Origin: Pagrus major
Lineage: Eukaryota > Chordata > Actinopteri > Spariformes > Sparidae
Direction: 5' to 3'
DNA: 64,000 nucleotides
NCBI RefSeq assembly: GCF_040436345.1
Contig: NC_133223.1
Location: forward strand, 21,105,613 to 21,169,612
Below, piece by piece: positions 59,301 to 64,000 of the stretch; positions within the stretch are counted from its first letter, which is position 1, and each line of letters starts with the position of its first letter. Made by a program: the position numbers and the translations under genes. Under the pieces are notes generated by a model. It saw only the letters and a program-made list of their open reading frames with translations. It had not been told where the DNA came from and did not search any database.

Positions 59301-62300
59301 AGATGATTCCCAATCAGATGCTGTTAGCTAATACTGTTATCATGCTGTGTACTCGCTCTAACAGTCAGCTGGACATCAATTAGCAATCTAATGCTGGCAT
59401 ATAGCAGTGATGTGCATGTGTTATGTATTACTCAACCATATCACCTACAGGTTCAGTGCCATACTGCATGTATGCACTGTTGACCCACAGTGTTAGTGCT
59501 AGTGGTTGACACATGTATTTGATCTTAGCTTTCTGCATCCATACCTGGTGATTAAATCTATATAAATAAAGTTATTTAAGCTAATAACAACTTTTACCCA
59601 GTATGTGTCAAGGTCCCATTTTGTAGAAAATTAGATTTTAACAACCTATCCATTATAAAGCAGGTCCAGCTGCGATGTAAATACACACAGCACATAGTCA
59701 AAAAATTGTGCCTTCAAATGAGCTGTCAGGACTGACCAATCAGAGAAAACCTGGCTTTTTGGGAGGGGGGCCTAGTAGACACCAAAAATAAAAGTATTAA
59801 CCTGAAAATGAGACATGTGACGTTTAACTTTTGGCATTAAAATGACAATATAATGCAATATAGTAAATAGCACAGTGTTTTTATATTTTTTGGCAAATGT
59901 TGGATGTATCATATATAATTCACAGGTTTTTTTCAAGTTTAAGAAAATAAATTGCAGACCAACTCATCAAAATGTTTTTTCACAGTGTAATTTCTTATAT
60001 ACTCCTGGACAAAAAGATCAGGTCTGGTCATTTATTTAACTTATTTTTCCTGCTCTGCTTTAAACATGGCTTTGTGGTATAAAGAAGACATGATGCCAGA
60101 CAGAGACAGGAGTAAAGCAGAAAATTATTAACTTTTTTTTTTTACAGGTAGAATTTAGCTAAAACGAATTAATATTGCAAATCTAACCCAGAAAACGTCC
60201 TCCCTTATGTGAACTATATTGTTCCCAGACTCTCCTGGCATGGAGTAAGGATGTTGCTCTTCGTGATCTGTCCTTCGCCAAAGGGCTGCTGCACAGTCTG
60301 ATGGGAGTTCCATCCCCAGGAGGACAGGGAGGCTCCAACACCACAAAGACCCCGCGTAGCGTGGATACACAACCACAAAACACTGAAGAGGATCTGTAAG
60401 TACTGTTTGTTCTCTAAATACAGCCCCAAACAACTGCAAAGCAAACCCATTATAGGTTACGCATTTTTGAAGAGTGCAAAAACTATAAAGCAAATTGGAG
60501 TTTTTAGTTTTTAGGAAATACATATGAGTAGGCGGGGATATATATTTTTTCAGTATTAGGTCAGTTAGTAAAGATAGTCCAATTTCCTCTCTTATTTTTT
60601 GCACCAGCTTATGGTCATGCGTCAGATATGTTGAAAGCATTGTTGTACCGATCCTTCTTGTGTTTGTCTTTCTCACCCTTTACTTTCTACACCTCTGAAA
60701 TAACTTTTTAAAAATGATAAATGATCCTTTCACACATTAGGAGTACACGCGATAGTATCCACTGTAATTGTACTTTGACGTGGCAGGTTTTTGCATGTCG
60801 GTCAAGTGATGATGGAGGTGATAAAGATGGTACCTGAGGTGGACATGGTTGTCCAGGGCATCCTCAGAACTGGCTTTCTGTCCATGCAATCAGCGTCACT
60901 GACCCTTGATACCATAGAAGGTAAGACTGCCTAACATCCTACTCACAGTGAGGGAGAAATCCCTTGAAATGTATTATTACAGCAATAAGGGACAGCGTAG
61001 ACAAAGTTTACTCCAGTTAAGATGACATTTTTATAGAAACTTTTGATAGAGAACTGAACTAAGATGTATCAGTTCTTACAATGACGGAGAAAAAGACTAA
61101 AATTAAAATTTAACACATTCACAGGACATATTGTTTTCTCTGTGGAGCATGATTTGTTTTTTTTTTGTCACATGCTGCCACAGTCACTATTGTCATCCAC
61201 TGAATGGAACAAGTTCACGCCCTTTCTCAGGGGACTGATGACAGATAGAAAGACTTGAAGCAAAGTAGGGCTAGAGGAGTTACCATGTGGGAAATGGACA
61301 CAAAGGAACATTTGTGTATGTCCATTTCTCGCATGGTAACTCCTCTAGCCCTACTTTGCTTCAATTCTTCAATACTTATATATATAAGTATAACACTTCT
61401 GTTTTATACAACAGAAATGGAAGTCAAGTGGGTAACGCGACAATGTCTAGCTTCCTAAGAGTAATTCGTTTTGAAAATAAGTCAAAAATGTACTTTTCTT
61501 TTGTAGCATATCAATAAATGGGGCTGTGGTCAACTGATCTTGACATATTGTCATCCACTGAATGGAACAAGTTCACACCCTTTCTCAGGGGACTGATGAC
61601 AGATAGAAAGAGTGGAAGCAATGTAGGGGTAGAGGAGTTACCATGCGGGAAATGGAAACACAAAGGAAAAAACCACCCCCTGGGATGTTTTTATGCAACA
61701 GAAATGGAAGTCAAAAATGTGTCAAAAATGTACTTTTGTTTTACAGCATATCAATACATGTGATTGTGGTCAACTGATCTTGTTGTGTATTTGTTATCGA
61801 CACTCTCCCTGGTTTTCAGGAATGATGGCAAATGTCCTTAAAGATGCTGATCAACTCCAAGGGACTTACCTAACGTTACTGACGAATCAGTCTGAGGCAA
61901 GCGCTTGGACTGGTCGAGTCCTGGAGAGTGTGATGGAAATAACAATGAAGGTATGCTTGCATTGTTTCAGCTGATGATAAGCCTTTGGATATTAATATCT
62001 TAAAAGATAATTATGTTCACATAGAACCTCGATCTGATGTGTGTAGTTTCAGCCATCATTCTGGTCCAGCTTAATCTCCGGTGCCATTGCTTAGATGTGG
62101 GTAGGAGTTTATGTTTGCACAACTGCAAAGGCAAGGCGGGTCTAATGACAGGTTTCACCCCCTGTATTTACCTTAGTTCCACGAGAGATCGATGAGTTGA
62201 TTTGCCAGTTAGTTGTCAGCAATTAAATTAATCGCCAACTCTTTTGATATTTTGATTTATCATTTTATCTCCGTCTGTCTGATTTAAGCTTCTCAAATGT

Positions 62301-64000
62301 GAATATTTTTTTCCTTTAGTCCCATTTGACAGTAAACTGAATACCTTTTGGTTGTGGACAAAAGACTTTTTTTTTTTTTTTACCTTATTTTTTCAAAATG
62401 TAAAAGGACAAGCAACAACATTAATAAGTAAAAGGTAGAAAAAAAACATGGAAACATTTTCAGACATTTTATGGACCAAACAACTGATGAAGCATAATTT
62501 ATTAAAGAATAAGGTAAAAAAGAATGTAAATAAATTTGTATGAAAATAAAGATCTGCTGACAGCTCTCAGTCATGAATTACCTTGACTTCAGGGGATGAT
62601 GTGTTTGAGGTCATTGATTATGGTCCTGAGAACAATAAATGTAGAAAACACTTATCAGTTGCTGCTTTTTGCCTCTGTTTTGCCAGAGTCTGACATCTGA
62701 GGATTTAACCTGTGGGGATCTCTTGGGTCCCTTCGAGTGGCTCCTAAACACAAGCAGCATTAAGATCGAGGTGTGGAGATCAATGATCTGTGAGAACAGC
62801 TCCTCTCTACAGGATGCGCTGGTGATGGACTGGATGCCATTGGCTCAGAAGGTAAAAGTTATTCCTCCTCCAATTTTTATGCTATACTCTCTACTTTTCT
62901 TTATTGTTTTAGATCTTTTTTAAAATTATTTTAGGATTGAATTGTTGAAATTTACAGTCAAGATGAAAGTCCATAGCAACAAATCCTTCACAAAGAAACA
63001 CTTACAGAAAAGTGGCTTTAAAACCTCATCTATGCTTATTATGTACTGTAAACATAAAAACACAACATTCAACAAAACACATTTTCATTAAAATTAGGTG
63101 TGCTTCATTAAAATCTTATCATATTATCTTTCCACAGGTTCAAGAAGTGTACAACACCATCTTGGTCAAAGCAAACTACAGCGTAACACCTCCCATGATT
63201 CTCTCTGAGTGGCACAACTTGTACAATAAGAGCCTTCAGTTTGCTGTGCTTTTCGAAAGAGTGTCCACAGAGCTGGGTGAGGCGTACTGGATAAACTGGT
63301 TGCCGGACAACAGCACTCATGATGTTGCTGGGATTCTTCAACACAGGTCTTAAGAAAGTACTGATTGTATACCTGCAGGGTTTTATTCCAGAGCGCTATC
63401 GTACTACAGATGATTGATAACAGGCTGTCATATCTTTTTCTTAAGTATTGATATTTTGTAATGTCCAGTTTTTAAGTCTTAAAATTAAATCCCATAACAT
63501 GAAAGTTAGACAAACTATACAAATGGCTAATTTCAGTTAATTCAGATGAAGGAAAACAAATAAAGGTGAATAGGAGGATCGTATTTTAAGATTATACGTC
63601 TCATTTCATGCTGTCAATCATGTCATTCTCTGAACAGTGTTGTGCTTTTGCTTTTGCTTTGCGTGTAGTGTTTTCTTGTCCATGGTGGGTTTCGGAAACA
63701 CGATTGAGAAGAGTCCGCTGTGGCCTGTTGTAAAGAACTATGTCCACATGGGTTACTGGATTTTGAACTACAGGCCTGGTGTCACAGTTCAGCCAGCAAA
63801 CTGTGAGTCCTTCTCTTCTCTTCTCTTCTCTTCTCTTCTCTTCTCTTCTCTTCTCTTCTCTTCTCTTCTCTTCTCTTCTTTTCTCTTTGTTAAATGAACA
63901 AAACCAAGTAACAAAACCAAGTAATGATTCATTTAAGACTGTGACTAAAGCCAGAATATGTATGTAATGTATTTGCCTTTCCCTTTAGGTTCTGTTAACA
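47328..64000 (+). CDS. abca12: ATP-binding cassette A12 lipid transporter, 5' part (continues past window end)
   Basis: Full-length ABCA transporter that moves lipid (glucosylceramide into lamellar granules in mammalian skin). Coding exons: 47328-47393, 47931-48024, 51863-52013, 53150-53271, 53903-53970, 54836-55006, 55218-55411, 57060-57178, 57481-57581, 58818-58964, 60229-60395, 60787-60920, 61820-61950, 62687-62851, 63138-63346, 63669-63802 and 63989-64000 (cut). All are GT-AG and in phase, about 728 codons. The N-terminus MAFFRQLQLLLWKNRLRIIRQP is followed by transmembrane helix 1 (about 23-43) and then YVGPRNLPSTGFFPFLQTLMC, very close to human ABCA12. The rest is the large first extracellular domain, with many Asn-X-Ser/Thr sites. 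No ATP-binding domain lies in the window. An Arg/Ser-rich stretch near 94-102 (RSSRRSRRS) is unusual. ATG context and homology fix the start. Confidence 0.92.
47500..47715. repeat. two copies of a dispersed repeat (GACCTGGCTAAGAATGT) in abca12 intron
   Basis: GTTAGTCCCATTGAGATCAA...GACCTGGCTAAGAATGT at about 47502-47542 recurs as GTTAGCTCCATTGGGATCAG...GACCTGGCTAAGAATGT at about 47667-47708. Both are in the same orientation, roughly 165 bases apart. Confidence 0.8.
48025..51862 (+). other. abca12: large abca12 intron after coding exon 2
   Basis: A 3.8-kb intron separating the first transmembrane helix from the ectodomain exons. Apart from the repeat at 49585-49860 it is AT-rich unique sequence. 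No extra exon recognised. Confidence 0.8.
49585..49860. repeat. dispersed repeat pair (GGGCTCCAGACTAACTTTT and AATTGTGCAGCCCTA)
   Basis: The left phrase GGGCTCCAGACTAACTTTTC and the right phrase ATTAATTGTGCAGCCCTAAT are both signatures of common fish repeats and lie back to back in the intron. Non-coding. Confidence 0.55.
53585..53850. repeat. inverted-ended dispersed repeat (AGCTTAGCA...TGCTAAGCTAA)
   Basis: TAGCTTAGCAAAAAGGCTGG on the left and CCAGTCTTTGTGCTAAGCTA on the right are inverted with respect to each other. A 13-bp unit (CAGTGGAAACAGC) is duplicated near 53634-53660. A second member lies at 57860-58258. Confidence 0.6.
54575..54705. repeat. dispersed repeat (TGATTAGTCGAT...GTTGCAGCCCTG)
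   Basis: Includes CTGAATATCTTTAGGTTGTG and GACAAAACAAGACATTT. The same family recurs at 62170-62390 (CTGAATACCTTTTGGTTGTG). Non-coding. Confidence 0.6.
55412..57059 (+). other. abca12: abca12 intron after coding exon 7
   Basis: About 1.6 kb with no exon. A segment around 56390-56540 reads like a generic fish repeat but I could not match it to another copy in the window. Confidence 0.7.
57860..58258. repeat. dispersed repeat (AACAGCTAGCCTGGCTCT...) in abca12 intron
   Basis: Phrases AACAGCTAGCCTGGCTCT, CACCTCTAAAGCTTACTTAC and CATGTTATACCTTGTTGGTT belong to a common fish repeat that ends in a TTATCAAGCTAAGCTAACAA block. It shares end sequences with 53585-53850 and is directly followed by the MITE at 58260. 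Confidence 0.65.
58260..58630 (+). mobile_element. MITE-like element, AAGGTGCAATATGTAAGA family
   Basis: Begins AAGACGCAATATGTAAGAAT and ends TTCTTACATATTGCACCTT. About 370 bases with both inverted ends and the GTTGCAGAGACATTTACTGA inner tract. It abuts the preceding repeat, suggesting insertion at or beside its end. Confidence 0.8.
59130..59290. promoter_or_regulatory. candidate intronic cis-regulatory patch in abca12
   Basis: A GC-richer island of about 160 bases inside an AT-rich 1.3-kb intron. It contains GTTGGCCATGGCAAC (59196-59210, a near-palindrome one base off an RFX X-box), ATAATTAG and CCAATTAG homeodomain-like words, and CpGs. No coding potential and no match to the repeats seen elsewhere. 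Confidence 0.3.
59585..59830. repeat. dispersed repeat (GGTCCCATTTTGTAG...CCTGAAAATGAGAC)
   Basis: Starts AGGTCCCATTTTGTAGAAAA, includes GACTGACCAATCAGAG, and ends ATTAACCTGAAAATGAGACA. Related to the fish repeat at 27395-27600. Confidence 0.5.
61189..61782. repeat. 358-bp tandem duplication containing a 46-bp-arm hairpin in copy 1
   Basis: ATTGTCATCCACTGAATGGA starts at 61189 and again at 61547, a 358-base period; copy 2 runs to about 61782 and is shorter inside. Only copy 1 has the inverted repeat 61255-61300 / 61319-61364 (46-bp arms, two mismatches), whose 18-base loop can pair further. In copy 2 only the left-arm sequence is present. It lies in the abca12 intron before the exon at 61820. 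Confidence 0.9.
62170..62390. repeat. dispersed repeat (TCGATGAGTTGATT...GTTGTGGACAAAAGAC)
   Basis: Contains AATTAAATTAATCGCCAACT and AGTAAACTGAATACCTTTTG, the same family as 54575-54705. It ends in a T-rich run. Confidence 0.6.
63811..63879. repeat. (TTCTC)n pentanucleotide microsatellite at an abca12 splice donor
   Basis: About 13 TTCTC units starting eight bases after the donor GT of the exon ending at 63802. Confidence 0.95.

Noticed and set aside
60155-60676. A 173-codon minus-strand frame opposite abca12 exon 60229-60395.
   Set aside because: It extends through introns on both sides and has no recognisable domain; a chance frame opposite a real exon.

Overview
The window is vertebrate nuclear DNA, most likely from a percomorph-type ray-finned fish. 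Its genes are short-intron, GT-AG spliced genes with clear vertebrate orthologues. The order end-of-ptprn, dnajb2, alpha-tubulin matches the PTPRN-DNAJB2-TUBA4A neighbourhood of human chromosome 2q35. The gaps are AT-rich, full of CA/TG microsatellites and of short non-autonomous repeats that I recognise from many teleost genomes. I saw no rRNA, tRNA or CRISPR array, and no element that I recognise as a retrovirus, LTR element or Polinton.

Layout: (1) 2-61 is the last coding piece of ptprn (IA-2) on +, with its 3' UTR. (2) 5069-8572 is a complete eight-coding-exon dnajb2 on -, 404 residues, with a J domain, two ubiquitin-interacting motifs and a prenylation tail. Its probable 5' exon and promoter lie near 10.4-10.7 kb. 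(3) 13958-31941 is a cluster of three intact alpha-tubulin genes: two on - (13958-17470 and 19145-21054) and a divergent TUBA4A-like gene on + (25387-31941). A large imperfect inverted repeat lies just upstream of the + gene. (4) 32631-33402 is an unusual repeat patch: a TA/TG microsatellite, one end of a Tc1-like element, a near-perfect hairpin, and a 173-bp tandem repeat in which a 45-bp internal block is inverted between adjacent copies. (5) 34004-36971 is dhdh, 335 residues, complete. (6) 37578-42906 is pofut2, 445 residues, complete, with an RFX X-box-like palindrome about 50 bp before the start codon. (7) From about 46.9 kb to the end of the window is the 5' part of abca12: a probable non-coding exon carrying a short upstream ORF, then 17 coding exons, about 728 codons, with the gene continuing past 64000.

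The exon chains were built by joining exons at GT-AG boundaries with continuous reading phase. For all six genes with more than one exon here, every junction keeps phase. The genes do not form one pathway. They cover a chaperone for ubiquitylated clients, microtubule subunits, a cytosolic oxidoreductase, an ER protein O-fucosyltransferase and a lipid transporter. The strongest leads are the flipped segment in the 173-bp array, the large inverted repeat between the divergent tubulin genes, near-identity of tubulin last exons across both strands (a gene-conversion signature), the rebuilt Lys40 loop of the + strand tubulin, and a hairpin-bearing 358-bp tandem duplication inside abca12.
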